This document shows, piece after piece, positions 1 to 7,082 of a DNA stretch of 9,782 bases. The number at the start of each line of letters is the position of its first letter. The stretch's first letter is position 1. The position numbers were made by a program, and so were the translations under genes. The notes beneath the pieces were generated by a model. That model saw only the letters and a program-made list of their open reading frames with translations, had not been told where the DNA came from and did no database searches. The stretch covers positions 1-9,782 of the forward strand of contig DIZY01000040.1 in assembly GCA_002428055.1 (NCBI GenBank), written 5' to 3'. The DNA comes from Helicobacteraceae bacterium UBA6016 (lineage in GTDB: Bacteria > Campylobacterota > Campylobacteria > Campylobacterales > UBA6016).

Positions 1-275
1 TTGCCGTGCCAACCGCCGACAACGGGAAGTTTGGCAAGAGAGCCGTCCAGATACTTCGTATTTTTGAAATAAAATTGTGAATCAAGCGGTAGATTCATTG
101 CCGTCATCGTCTCTGGCGCTATAATATAACTAAGTAGCCCCATCGGTGGAGCGGATGCAAACGAACGCTCGACTTTATCCGGCGCACTGATTTTGCGCCC
201 TGCCATATCTGAAATATCTTTTGCAAAAAGCCCGCTGCAAAGCAGAAGGCTAAATAAAAGGGCGTATTTTTTCAT
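1..275 (-). CDS. Periplasmic metal/metal-chelate ABC transporter substrate-binding protein, FecB/TroA type (partial, N-terminal 91 aa)
   Basis: The gene begins with ATG at 275 and runs off the left edge, so only about 91 residues are visible. It opens with a signal peptide (MKKYALLFSLLLCSGLFA, then KDISDMAG). The mature start 'DMAGRKISAPDKVERS' is the usual beginning of helical-backbone metal receptors that bind ferric siderophores, haem, cobalamin or, in the MolA group, molybdate and tungstate ('D..GR.v.vP..v.R'). Later 'LPVVGGW' matches the conserved first-domain region of the same family. A Shine-Dalgarno TAAGGA lies about 6 bases upstream, inside the end of the preceding flavin oxidoreductase gene, whose last 26 bases this gene overlaps; translation of the two is probably coupled. 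It would capture a substrate brought in by the TonB-dependent receptors of the same operon. Permease and ATPase genes are expected further left. Substrate is not readable from this fragment. Confidence 0.8.
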   Translation of the reverse strand, partial: MKKYALLFSLLLCSGLFAKDISDMAGRKISAPDKVERSFASAPPMGLLSYIIAPETMTAMNLPLDSQFYFKNTKYLDGSLAKLPVVGGWHG

Positions 276-1254
276 TAAAAATCCTTAGCATTTGTTTGTT
301 TTGTTCTAGTGTTGTAGCTACCGGTTTTAGGGCTATGTCGGCATTCGGACATCTCATCTTGATATACTCGATATGCCTTTTGCACGCCTCGGCGTCACCG
401 ATAATCCCTGCATCAAAAAACTTCCCGCCGTTAAAAAAATCATACCGCTCTTTGATAAGTTCAGAGTACCTAGCCTCGTCAAACACAGGGGATTTTTTGT
501 ATGAGGAGGCGGCTTGCATTGAGCGCACGAAGTGGTCTATCGAGGGTCTAGCTATCTCTACCGCCTCCTCCGTAGTGTCCGCCACGCAAAAAGTACGCAT
601 AAGGGTGATTTTCGGCTTATGCCCCGCTGTTTTTTCATATATTTCGCTCATCGCCACACACTCATCAAGTCCTAGTCCTTGCGAACCTAGAAGACCAAAT
701 CCATTTTTGGCGGCAAAGACGATACTCTCTTCGCTACCGAATGTTGCAATATATGTCGGAATGGCGGATTGAACAGGCTTTGGCTCTATGTCGGCGCAAA
801 AAAACGATACAAACTCACCTTTGTACGAAGCTACATCTTTTAAAAGCATAGATACGCCCTCTACTACCTCAAACATCGCTTTTCGCATACCCTCTGGAGC
901 CACTTTAAAATGCTTAGAATCAGGCGCAAAAGCCCCCTTGGCAAAACCCAGATTTATCCGCCCACCGCTAAGAGCGTCAAGCGTCGCCACCTCTTCAGCG
1001 AGACGCACCACATCATAAAAAGGAGCTAAATACCCAGCCGCCCCTAGCCGAATACTCTTCGTCATTGCAACGGCATACGAGAGAAGAAGCGATGGAGAGG
1101 GGCAGACACTAAAATCATTAAAATGATGCTCCCCCACCCATGCCTCGTCAAACCCTAGCTCATCAGCGTAACGAATAAGCTCCAGCTGCTCAAGAATAGC
1201 AGTATTAGAGTCGCCCGCAAATCTTTCAAATAGACAAAAAAGCCCTATATTCAT
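250..1254 (-). CDS. Luciferase-like (LLM class) flavin-dependent oxidoreductase
   Basis: This 334-aa protein has the family's usual length and no signal peptide, so it is cytoplasmic. Family marks are the N-terminal strand 'MNIGLFCLFERF', the helix plus motif 'ADELGFDEAWVGEHHF' (about residues 30-45), 'IRLGAAGYLAPFYDVVRLAEEVATLDALSGGRINLGFAKG' around residues 68-107 (an (alpha/beta)8 barrel with the SGGR.NLG.. signature), and a C-terminal region typical of bacterial luciferase-like monooxygenases that use reduced FMN or F420. It starts 1 base after the TAA of the upstream TonB-receptor gene and its 3' end overlaps the binding-protein gene, so it belongs firmly to the operon. Members of this family oxidise very different small molecules and the substrate cannot be predicted. 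In this setting it might modify or break down an imported chelator to release the metal, but that is only an inference from position. Confidence 0.85.
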   Translation of the reverse strand: MNIGLFCLFERFAGDSNTAILEQLELIRYADELGFDEAWVGEHHFNDFSVCPSPSLLLSYAVAMTKSIRLGAAGYLAPFYDVVRLAEEVATLDALSGGRINLGFAKGAFAPDSKHFKVAPEGMRKAMFEVVEGVSMLLKDVASYKGEFVSFFCADIEPKPVQSAIPTYIATFGSEESIVFAAKNGFGLLGSQGLGLDECVAMSEIYEKTAGHKPKITLMRTFCVADTTEEAVEIARPSIDHFVRSMQAASSYKKSPVFDEARYSELIKERYDFFNGGKFFDAGIIGDAEACKRHIEYIKMRCPNADIALKPVATTLEQNKQMLRIFNEKIRPFI

Positions 1255-1255
1255 T

Positions 1256-3253
1256 TTAGAACTTCACCCTATAATTAGCGCCCATAGTCATACCCACACT
1301 GTCAAAACGATAGTGCGATAGATATTTTTCATCCGTCAGGTTTTTGCAATAAACGCCTATTTTGTGCTCCAAGCCATTTGTTTTAAACTCATATCCAACA
1401 TTCACATCCAGCGTTGCATAGTCTCCTACCGGAAGATAAACATCTCCCACGGTAAATGTTCTTGAGTTATATTTGGATAGATACTTAATAGTAGTACTTG
1501 CGCTAAAGCCATCTTTTTGCCATCCCGCAAGTAAAGATGCATTGTGTTTTGGAGCGGTAGTAAGCGGTCTGTATGTGCTGTCATACTCCATATTCAAATA
1601 GGCATAGCTAGCGTTATAGAAAAACGCCCCCTCTTCACCTTTGGCGGTTAGCTCGAAACCGTCTCTTTTTGAGTCATATTGATAGTAGGCGACCGTAGTT
1701 CCAGATGCGTCGTAAATAGTTTCATTGGAGTTTTTATAATCGTAATAAAAGAGCGATGCGCCAAGATTTAAAGCTTTTGAGATAGCGCTTGAGATGCCTA
1801 CTTCATATTTTGCCTGTTTTTCGTCTTTAAGGGCATTGTTTCTAAGCGTTCGCACCGACTCATCCGCACCTATCGTTGTATATGTAAGCCTTGCGGAGAG
1901 AGTATTTATCGTATCTAGCTTGTATGCCCCGCCCATCGAAAGGCTTTTGGCATCTTTCGCCCACTTGTCTTCAATAAGAGGAAAATTCGTAGTGGAAGGA
2001 AACGGGCTGGGTCCGTCGTATTTTTCCTGCCCTTTTGTAATATGTTTTTTATCGAGTCTTGCGCCGATGTCAAGGGCAAGCTTGCCGTCCATTGCATAGT
2101 GTTCGTCTTGTAGATATATCCCGTAAAGCTGCTCTTTTCTGTTTACGCCCTCATAATACAGCTGTCCTGTCGGTGAATGCCAGTAGATGGCTTGCGTTCC
2201 GACTTTTAGAACATTGTTTGGAGCAAACTTAAAGTACTGTTTCAAATCAAAACCGTAAGTGTTCTCTTTGTTATTATAAATTATCGGCTTTGCCGTCGGT
2301 TTTGAGAAAAGCTCCGTTACCTGTTTTGAACGGAACAGGTCGTAAAAAGCTTGGAAATTTGTACTGTAGACATCGTTCCACTCTTTATTTATATTTAAAG
2401 CGGCGGCAAAAGTCCTTGTCGGGTCATACTTCCACTTTGAATCGTACAGTGTGCTATCAGACCTGCCTCTTTGGGTCTCTTGCCTTGACTCGTCGGTATA
2501 GATTGAAAAATCGGCTTTTAGTCCATTTGCCGCGTATCCGGTTTTGCCAAAAAACGATGTTGTGTTTTGAGCCAAATGATAGTTTTCTTTGCCGTCAGAG
2601 CTTTTGACATCAATATTCGCCATATAATAAATATCACCTGTTTTGCCGCCGTAAAGCCCCTGTCCGTCGATTGTATTAAAACTAGAGTAGTCTAGCTTGA
2701 CTGCGCCAGTCGTTTTTTCCGGAGTTATCGTAGTAACAACTATAAAACCGGCTACAGGTGCATTTTGAGGCGATGTGAAGCTAGTTATCGGCCCCATATT
2801 TAGCGAGCTTGAATCTCTCACTATGCGGACATCCGAAATAGCCTCAGGGGATAGATTACCCAGTACTCTTCCTGCCGTTGCGGCATTCATATAGACACCA
2901 TCGATAATATATCCGAGGTTCTCACCCCCTCTTATCTTGACATAATTGCCTGTTTTGCGCCCTGCAAACGATGCAAATGCACTAGGCGCAAGATTGACAA
3001 TATCAAATATATTTGACGGATTTGCCGCTTCTATCTCTTTTTTTGTTATGGAGCCCATTGTTGCCTCGCCGCTAACCGTCGGTGCAAACGGGTCGCTTTT
3101 TGTTTTTGCGATTTTTTGCACCGTATCAAACTTATCGCCTGGCGTAGATACCGCCCCGCTAACGCCAATACCTTCTATATTATAAACCTCCGCCTGAGCG
3201 CTAACAGCCAACATAGCGCTAAGCGCTATCGAATACCTAAATTTTTTTGTCAT
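1256..3253 (-). CDS. TonB-dependent outer-membrane receptor (665 aa)
   Basis: I place the start at ATG 3253, preceded by AAGGAG with 7 bases spacing. The longer reading to 3286 lacks this and would put charged residues ahead of the signal peptide. Residues 1-21 (MTKKFRYSIALSAMLAVSAQA) form a signal peptide ending in AQA-E. A TonB-box-like stretch follows (about 24-33, 'YNIEGIGVSG'). The plug domain covers about residues 64-175, with 'NIFDIVNLAPS', 'VKIRGG', 'YIIDGVYMN' and 'DVRIVRDSSS'. The rest is an alternating-polarity beta-barrel ending in 'GANYRVKF', whose terminal Phe suits BAM recognition. It carries a substrate across the outer membrane using energy from TonB-ExbB-ExbD, encoded divergently nearby. 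The flavin oxidoreductase follows after 1 base. Substrate is unknown; the operon's ModE-like operators and NifQ-like gene point to a molybdenum or tungsten species, while a ferric chelate is the conventional alternative. Confidence 0.9.
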   Translation of the reverse strand: MTKKFRYSIALSAMLAVSAQAEVYNIEGIGVSGAVSTPGDKFDTVQKIAKTKSDPFAPTVSGEATMGSITKKEIEAANPSNIFDIVNLAPSAFASFAGRKTGNYVKIRGGENLGYIIDGVYMNAATAGRVLGNLSPEAISDVRIVRDSSSLNMGPITSFTSPQNAPVAGFIVVTTITPEKTTGAVKLDYSSFNTIDGQGLYGGKTGDIYYMANIDVKSSDGKENYHLAQNTTSFFGKTGYAANGLKADFSIYTDESRQETQRGRSDSTLYDSKWKYDPTRTFAAALNINKEWNDVYSTNFQAFYDLFRSKQVTELFSKPTAKPIIYNNKENTYGFDLKQYFKFAPNNVLKVGTQAIYWHSPTGQLYYEGVNRKEQLYGIYLQDEHYAMDGKLALDIGARLDKKHITKGQEKYDGPSPFPSTTNFPLIEDKWAKDAKSLSMGGAYKLDTINTLSARLTYTTIGADESVRTLRNNALKDEKQAKYEVGISSAISKALNLGASLFYYDYKNSNETIYDASGTTVAYYQYDSKRDGFELTAKGEEGAFFYNASYAYLNMEYDSTYRPLTTAPKHNASLLAGWQKDGFSASTTIKYLSKYNSRTFTVGDVYLPVGDYATLDVNVGYEFKTNGLEHKIGVYCKNLTDEKYLSHYRFDSVGMTMGANYRVKF

Positions 3254-3264
3254 ATTTTTTCTCC

Positions 3265-3525
3265 TTATTTGGTAATTACAGCCCAAAAACCGCTCTCATC
3301 TTCGATGATTTCATAGTGTTTGGGTTGGTGTTGCTCGTTAATTTGCCTACTAAGTTCGGCATTCCCAAATCCGCCGCAAACAAATTCGCTACGCTCTTCA
3401 AGTCCATTGGCAAGGGCATAACCTTTGGCAAGCCCCAGCATTTCCTCGGACTGGTCAAAAAAACTAATGCGCAAATCCGTAATTTTGGCTAACGCAATCC
3501 CAGGCGCACTCGTACCGTACGATCA
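3265..3525 (-). pseudogene. Remnant of a class I SAM-dependent methyltransferase
   Basis: The frame is open from just after a TGA at 3525-3523 to the TAA at 3267-3265. It reads 'GTSAPGIALAKITD', then 'ISFFDQSEEMLGLAKGYALANGLEERSEFVCG', and ends 'KHYEIIEDESGFWAVITK'. The first two stretches resemble the glycine-rich motif I and the second strand/helix of class I methyltransferases (compare '.vD.S.eMl.lA...a...gl.drveFv.gd'). The last resembles the terminal strands of the same fold. The core between them is far too short, and no sequence corresponding to the full N-terminus is visible. There is no ATG with a good ribosome binding site; TTG at 3474 would give 69 aa but begins after motif I. I read this as a gene that lost its 5' end and its middle. 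Its stop lies within the ribosome binding region of the downstream TonB receptor. A short expressed peptide cannot be excluded. Confidence 0.5.
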
Positions 3526-3542
3526 AAGCTTTGCGCATTAGT
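3457..3542 (-). repeat. 13-bp perfect inverted repeat followed by T7 (possible attenuator/terminator)
   Basis: ACTAATGCGCAAA at 3463-3475 is the exact reverse complement of TTTGCGCATTAGT at 3530-3542, with 54 bases between. Read leftward, in the direction of the operon, the second arm runs straight into seven T residues (3463-3457), the arrangement of an intrinsic terminator, although the loop is unusually long. The loop holds its own small dyad, CGTAC-G-GTACG. The structure lies between the truncated haemoglobin gene and the second receptor gene and overlaps the methyltransferase remnant. It could lower expression of the distal genes. It could also be a scar of the rearrangement that broke the methyltransferase gene. 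Confidence 0.4.
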
Positions 3543-3608
3543 AATGTGTCCCAAAATTATCTTTTGATTAAAGATGTGATTTGCGAGACTTCAGTATAAA
3601 TCAGAAGG

Positions 3609-4208
3609 TCACAGCCCAAATTCCTCTTTTATAGACTCAAAAGGAAATCTCTCCGGCGGCATAGTAGTTGTTCGGCGATTTATCATGCGAATAGAGAGCG
3701 GCTCTATCCAGTTCCAAAACTCCTCAATATGCTCTTTTGGAAAGTCAATCTCTTTGAGCGTTTTTTTGTACATCGCAAGCCATACCTCACGCCCTTTTTC
3801 ATCTATCGTAAAAGCAAAATGCCGACCTCTAAGCGCCGGATGTCCGTGCTTTGAGCTAAAAACATCGCCTCCGCCTAGCGCCTCAACGAAAAACTCGGCG
3901 GTCTTTTGGGTTCCCATCAAAAACATAGCATCGTCTTTTGGAAAGAGGTCGCCGACTGAGCTTTTACGAAGCAGTGAATGGTGATGTAGTACCATCGCTT
4001 TTATCTTTTCAGCCCCAACAGCTTTTAGTATTTTGTTTGATGGAAATATGACGGGAGGATATACGAAATCCATCTTTGCATCACTTGCTCTGGGCTCGTC
4101 ACCCGCTCCTACAAATTTACTTTGTCCGCATGAGGAAAAACTTGTGATATTCACAAGATTTTCGCTCGGCGCATGGCGTCCGCATCCGTTGTGTTGTTGT
4201 TCGCTCAT
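3609..4208 (-). CDS. Truncated haemoglobin, group II-like, with N-terminal extension
   Basis: The 199-aa product has a globin domain in about residues 50-185. The segment 'FFVEALGGGDVFSSKHGHPALRGRHFAFTIDEKGREVWLAMYKKTL' (106-151) matches the truncated-haemoglobin E-F-G helix region: H130 in 'LRGRH.AF' is the likely proximal haem ligand, and W143 is the G-helix Trp typical of groups II and III. Truncated globins are usually 120-140 aa. Here about 45 extra residues precede the domain, with two Cys and several His ('NGCGRH', 'SSCGQS') and no signal peptide. The gene starts 8 bases after the stop of the 737-aa receptor gene, and that TAG forms part of the ribosome binding site TAGGA. Family members bind O2 or NO or take part in redox reactions. 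Inside a TonB-receptor operon a role in substrate reduction, haem sensing or oxygen protection is possible, but the sequence does not decide. Confidence 0.85.
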   Translation of the reverse strand: MSEQQHNGCGRHAPSENLVNITSFSSCGQSKFVGAGDEPRASDAKMDFVYPPVIFPSNKILKAVGAEKIKAMVLHHHSLLRKSSVGDLFPKDDAMFLMGTQKTAEFFVEALGGGDVFSSKHGHPALRGRHFAFTIDEKGREVWLAMYKKTLKEIDFPKEHIEEFWNWIEPLSIRMINRRTTTMPPERFPFESIKEEFGL

Positions 4209-4216
4209 AACTTATC

Positions 4217-6430
4217 CTAAAACTTAAAATTCAAATTGGCATATATGCCGAAAGGCGCGCCGGTTTGATAAGCTGTAGAGCTTGTGCTTGACGCAAGAGC
4301 ATTATCGGGCGTTACGATAGAGGAGATGTATTTTTCGTTAAACAAGTTTGTAAGAGTCAGACGAAATACGCCCTCTTTTGCGCCGAATAGATTTTTCTTC
4401 GTATATGAAGCGTCAAAGTCTACAATCGTATACGAAGGCATGCTTTGTTGGTTTTGCACATCACCGTATCTTTTGTCCGTATATTTGACAGACGGCGTAA
4501 GCGCCCAGCCTGCTATTTTGTATGTAAGAGCGGCTTTTGCCGTGTACTCCGGAGCATCCGGAATTTGATTGCCTTTTACGCTTACAGTCGTATTTGCGGC
4601 GGTTTGCATATCATCCGTGTAGTAGTATTTGCTATAAGAGCCGCTTGCCATAAAATCCATAGAATCATTAATGGCGCCGCTAACCGCAAGTTCTGCGCCG
4701 TAGCTCATGGCGTCCGCATTGTTCGAGGAGTATGTTACGCCGAAAGAGGGATCGTATACACTTGTTTGTTTGCCTGTTACTTTTGTCATAAAAATATTAG
4801 GGTTGTATACGATACCGCCTTTTTTGTATTTGACGCCCAAATCAAAATTATCGGAGATTTCCAGTTTTTGCTTATCCCAAAGCTGCTGAAGCGTTATCCC
4901 CTTGGATACAAAGTTTGCCCTGCCGGATACATACGCCGGAAAAAGATTGACATCGTAGCCGTAGCTTCTGGTGTAATCGAAATAGACGCTTGTTTCTTTT
5001 GTTGCGGCGTATGAAACAAAAAAGCTCGGCAATAGCTCGTTAAAGTGTTTGTCCCCGACGCTAGCCCAGCTATCAAACACCCCGTTTGAAACGGCCGTAT
5101 TGTAGTCTTGACTTGTGGCGCCCGTCGTGCCGTTCGTATAGCTTTTGAGTCCGCCTAGCTTAAAGCTAAGATAACGCATACCGGCAGAATAACTCCAAGC
5201 TCCGCTATCACCGCTAAACTCTACATACGGCGATTGGAAGTCGTGATAGTTGTTTTTGGCTAGCATCGCCCAACCCGCAAATGTAAGGCCGGACGCCGTA
5301 ACAGTGTACTTTTTTTGACTAACAGGAGGGCCTGGCGGTTGTTGTCTGTGCGCCCAATATCCCAGCTTCATATTCAAAGCGTTTGAAAAGCTTTTTTCGT
5401 AGGCGAGAGTAGCGCCGAATAATTGGTGGTCTATCATCCAGTCTACGACATTTGCGCCGGAGGCATACCAATAATCACCCTTGTCTTGCAAAAAATAAGG
5501 CTTAAAAGAGATTTTAGAATCAGGCGTAGGTTTGTATGATATATTGGCTAGCACCATCGTATCGTCAAAATTTTGCTTATTATAATCGTAGTATGAAGAT
5601 GAGCTCTTATTGGTCGTAAAATCCTTGCTAAAATATCTGCCCAAGTCCTTTGCTTCTGCGTATGTCAATTGATAGTAGTTGTGATGTTCGTCGTTATTTT
5701 GTACGACAAACAGTTCAGCCTGCAGTGCATCGTTTGGAGCGTATGTAAGACCCAGCATTCCATTTGTGCGTTTTAGCTCACCTTCTCCTTTGTTTTTATC
5801 TCCCTGTGTATAAGAAAGAGACGCAAAAGCCTTGACGCTACAGATTTTTCCGCTATCAACTCTTATAAAACTACGAGTCGTATTGTCGCTTCCGAGCGTC
5901 TGCGAAAGCTCGCCGCCAAGTGAATTTTTCGGCTTATCGATAGTCATATCTACTTTGCCTATCAGATTTGAAAAGCCAAGCCCCTTGTCCACAGGCACAT
6001 ACCCCTTATACACATCTATAACCGAGAAATTTTCCATATCATATATTGTTTTACCGCCGCCCGGATTACTATTAACCGGTAAACCTTCCACACTCATTAT
6101 GCCACCGGGACCCGATTGGTTTTTACCCCTGATACGCACCGCATCATGATATGAACTCTCGTTTGAACCGAATGAGTCTACCGAGCTAAAATTTACCGAC
6201 GGCGACATATCGATGACCTTATAGACGCTCATATTTGTCTGTTTGCCTAGCGTTTTGATACCCTCTTTTGTGAATGTCTGCGGCGAGAACGGCTCTTTTT
6301 GCTCTTGTCCTACAAAAGCGCCGTCACTGCCTCCCGCTACAGTGATGTTCTCAAGCTTATAACCGTCCGCTCCAAGTACGGCCGTGGCAGCAGCTATGCT
6401 AATAACTGCACAAAATCTTTTTTTATTCAC
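4217..6430 (-). CDS. TonB-dependent outer-membrane receptor (737 aa)
   Basis: The start is a GTG at 6430, directly after the TAA of the NifQ-like gene with no spacing, and an AAAGGA lies about 8 bases upstream inside that gene. Residues 1-21 form the signal peptide (MNKKRFCAVISIAAATAVLGA). 'YKLENITVAGG' (24-34) is a TonB-box-like stretch. The plug domain is about residues 50-165, with 'VIDMSPSVNFSSVDSFGSN', 'AVRIRGKN', 'MSVEGLPVNSNPGG' and 'VIDVYKGYVPVDKG'. The barrel ends in 'GIYANLNFKF' with a terminal Phe. Plug sequence and length differ clearly from the 665-aa receptor downstream, so the two are not recent duplicates and may accept different forms of the substrate. It is the first large gene behind the ModE-like operators. 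Transport is presumably driven by the divergent exbB-exbD-tonB. Substrate is unproven; molybdate/tungstate chelates are favoured by context and ferric chelates remain possible. Confidence 0.9.
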   Translation of the reverse strand: MNKKRFCAVISIAAATAVLGADGYKLENITVAGGSDGAFVGQEQKEPFSPQTFTKEGIKTLGKQTNMSVYKVIDMSPSVNFSSVDSFGSNESSYHDAVRIRGKNQSGPGGIMSVEGLPVNSNPGGGKTIYDMENFSVIDVYKGYVPVDKGLGFSNLIGKVDMTIDKPKNSLGGELSQTLGSDNTTRSFIRVDSGKICSVKAFASLSYTQGDKNKGEGELKRTNGMLGLTYAPNDALQAELFVVQNNDEHHNYYQLTYAEAKDLGRYFSKDFTTNKSSSSYYDYNKQNFDDTMVLANISYKPTPDSKISFKPYFLQDKGDYWYASGANVVDWMIDHQLFGATLAYEKSFSNALNMKLGYWAHRQQPPGPPVSQKKYTVTASGLTFAGWAMLAKNNYHDFQSPYVEFSGDSGAWSYSAGMRYLSFKLGGLKSYTNGTTGATSQDYNTAVSNGVFDSWASVGDKHFNELLPSFFVSYAATKETSVYFDYTRSYGYDVNLFPAYVSGRANFVSKGITLQQLWDKQKLEISDNFDLGVKYKKGGIVYNPNIFMTKVTGKQTSVYDPSFGVTYSSNNADAMSYGAELAVSGAINDSMDFMASGSYSKYYYTDDMQTAANTTVSVKGNQIPDAPEYTAKAALTYKIAGWALTPSVKYTDKRYGDVQNQQSMPSYTIVDFDASYTKKNLFGAKEGVFRLTLTNLFNEKYISSIVTPDNALASSTSSTAYQTGAPFGIYANLNFKF

Positions 6431-6847
6431 TTAATTTTCCTTTATTTGATTTGTATATACTGCGCCGACATCTAGCAAAAAACGCCTCCATCCGACATTT
6501 TTCGGCTTTACGCCACATAGCGGAGCAAAATTTTCAGCCATAAAAACATCTAACGACTCTTTTCCCATAAAGCCTAGATATTTAAAATGCGAATCCTGCT
6601 TTACACAGTTTGAGGCTATCATCTGCGCTCTTTTTTCGCTAAGCTTTGATTTGCAAGCGTACGACAACAGACAGGAGAAGATACGGCCGTACAGCTCGTC
6701 CTCGTTTTCTTTATGCTTTTTACAAACCGACTTTCTGTTTTTATTATCAAGGCAGTCAAAAGTTACCGTCTCGCACTCATTGTCAACCTTGACAAAAAAC
6801 TTCGGATATGCAGAAAAGTTTTTTGAAACATCTTCGCCATGCATCAT
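6431..6847 (-). CDS. NifQ-like protein lacking the C-terminal cysteine cluster motif
   Basis: I place the start at ATG 6847, preceded by AAGGAG at 5 bases; this gives 138 aa. An upstream in-frame TTG at 6880 has no such site. The C-terminal half, 'IASNCVKQDSHFKYLGFMGKESLDVFMAENFAPLCGVKPKNVGWRRFLLDVGAVY', follows NifQ closely as I remember that family ('ia.acl..dHLw.dLGL..R.eLs.lm..hFp.La..N..dMkWKKFfYrqlc'). NifQ carries molybdenum to the nitrogenase cofactor on an Fe-S cluster held by a C-terminal C-x4-C-x2-C-x5-C motif. This protein stops just before where that motif would be. Its N-terminal part has its own Cys residues ('NECETVTFDCLDNKNRKSVC', 'FSCLLSYAC'). No nif genes are visible. It is the first gene of the leftward operon, abuts the receptor start, and sits behind ModE-like operators, so a molybdenum-handling role fits. 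Homology is judged by eye. Confidence 0.55.
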   Translation of the reverse strand: MMHGEDVSKNFSAYPKFFVKVDNECETVTFDCLDNKNRKSVCKKHKENEDELYGRIFSCLLSYACKSKLSEKRAQMIASNCVKQDSHFKYLGFMGKESLDVFMAENFAPLCGVKPKNVGWRRFLLDVGAVYTNQIKEN

Positions 6848-6931
6848 ATTTTCTCCTTCAAAACCTCCCGAAATAGCCAAAACCTGCGTGTACCCCTATC
6901 CATCAAGGAGAGTTACGGCATATTTCGAGAT

Positions 6932-6959
6932 AGTCTTATATAAAAATATATATAACGAT
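6932..6959. promoter_or_regulatory. ModE-like operator A (leftward operon side)
   Basis: The site has half-sites AGTCTTATATA and TATATAACGAT separated by six bases. Against the ModE-type consensus ATCGnTATATA-N6-TATATAACGAT as I recall it, the right half matches 11/11 and the left 7/10. It lies 85 bases upstream of the NifQ-like start and directly downstream of a candidate leftward -10 box (6964-6959), where a bound repressor would block transcription. Confidence 0.6.
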
Positions 6960-6985
6960 TAATACTTGCTTTTTAATTTTTCCAA
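6959..6985 (-). promoter_or_regulatory. Candidate promoter of the leftward operon
   Basis: Read leftward there is TTGGAA (6985-6980), a short 15-base spacer, then TATTAA (6964-6959), with operator A starting at the end of the -10. This mirrors the layout at exbB. The spacer is suboptimal and -35 boxes are poorly conserved in Campylobacterota. An alternative -10 is TATAAG at 6940-6935, inside operator A. The leader to the NifQ-like start would be roughly 80-105 bases. Confidence 0.35.
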
Positions 6986-6995
6986 AAAACAAGCG

Positions 6996-7023
6996 AACGA
7001 AATATATAAAAATACATAACGAT
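6996..7023. promoter_or_regulatory. ModE-like operator B (middle)
   Basis: Half-sites AACGAAATATA and TACATAACGAT flank the six bases TAAAAA. The right half matches the ModE-type consensus at 10/11 positions and the left at 8/10. Its centre is 64 bases from that of site A and 87 from that of site C. It covers no obvious promoter element and might help neighbouring sites by cooperative binding or looping. Confidence 0.6.
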
Positions 7024-7053
7024 TTAGGTGTTTAAATTTTGACCACCTAGATG

Positions 7054-7082
7054 TTGACATTATATTTTTTGTTGGCTAAAAT
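7054..7082 (+). promoter_or_regulatory. Sigma-70-type promoter of exbB-exbD-tonB
   Basis: TTGACA (7054-7059), exactly 17 bases, then TAAAAT (7077-7082): a perfect -35 hexamer, ideal spacing and a 5/6 -10 hexamer. The spacer is T-rich. Transcription would start near 7088-7090, inside operator C, leaving a leader of about 150 bases before exbB. Confidence 0.7.

Noticed and set aside
296..772. Rightward 158-aa open frame
   Set aside because: It is antisense to the luciferase-like oxidoreductase gene, whose family motifs are clear on the minus strand.
3254..3286. N-terminal extension of the 665-aa receptor to 3286
   Set aside because: The extension adds 11 residues ahead of a proper signal peptide. 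The ATG at 3253 has an AAGGAG ribosome binding site at suitable spacing.
3265..3474. Intact 69-aa gene starting at TTG 3474
   Set aside because: The frame extends upstream with methyltransferase motif I-like sequence, the TTG has no good ribosome binding site, and the product would be a fragment of a fold. A pseudogene explains it better.
3476..3529. Invertible (phase-variable) segment between the 13-bp inverted repeats
   Set aside because: Reading the segment in the other orientation gives no methyltransferase-like sequence and no longer frame. No recombinase gene is visible, and 54 bases is short for such a switch.
3559..3575. ATCTTT-tgatt-AAAGAT hairpin after the globin gene as a terminator
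   Set aside because: The stem is six bp with a single G-C pair and lacks a T-run on the leftward transcript, so it is too weak to call.
4445..5014. Rightward 189-aa open frame
   Set aside because: It lies wholly antisense to the 737-aa receptor gene, has no recognisable domain, and is explained by the codon bias of the true frame.
6848..6880. TTG start at 6880 for the NifQ-like gene
   Set aside because: The ATG at 6847 has a full AAGGAG five bases upstream; the TTG has nothing comparable, and the extra residues encode that binding site itself.
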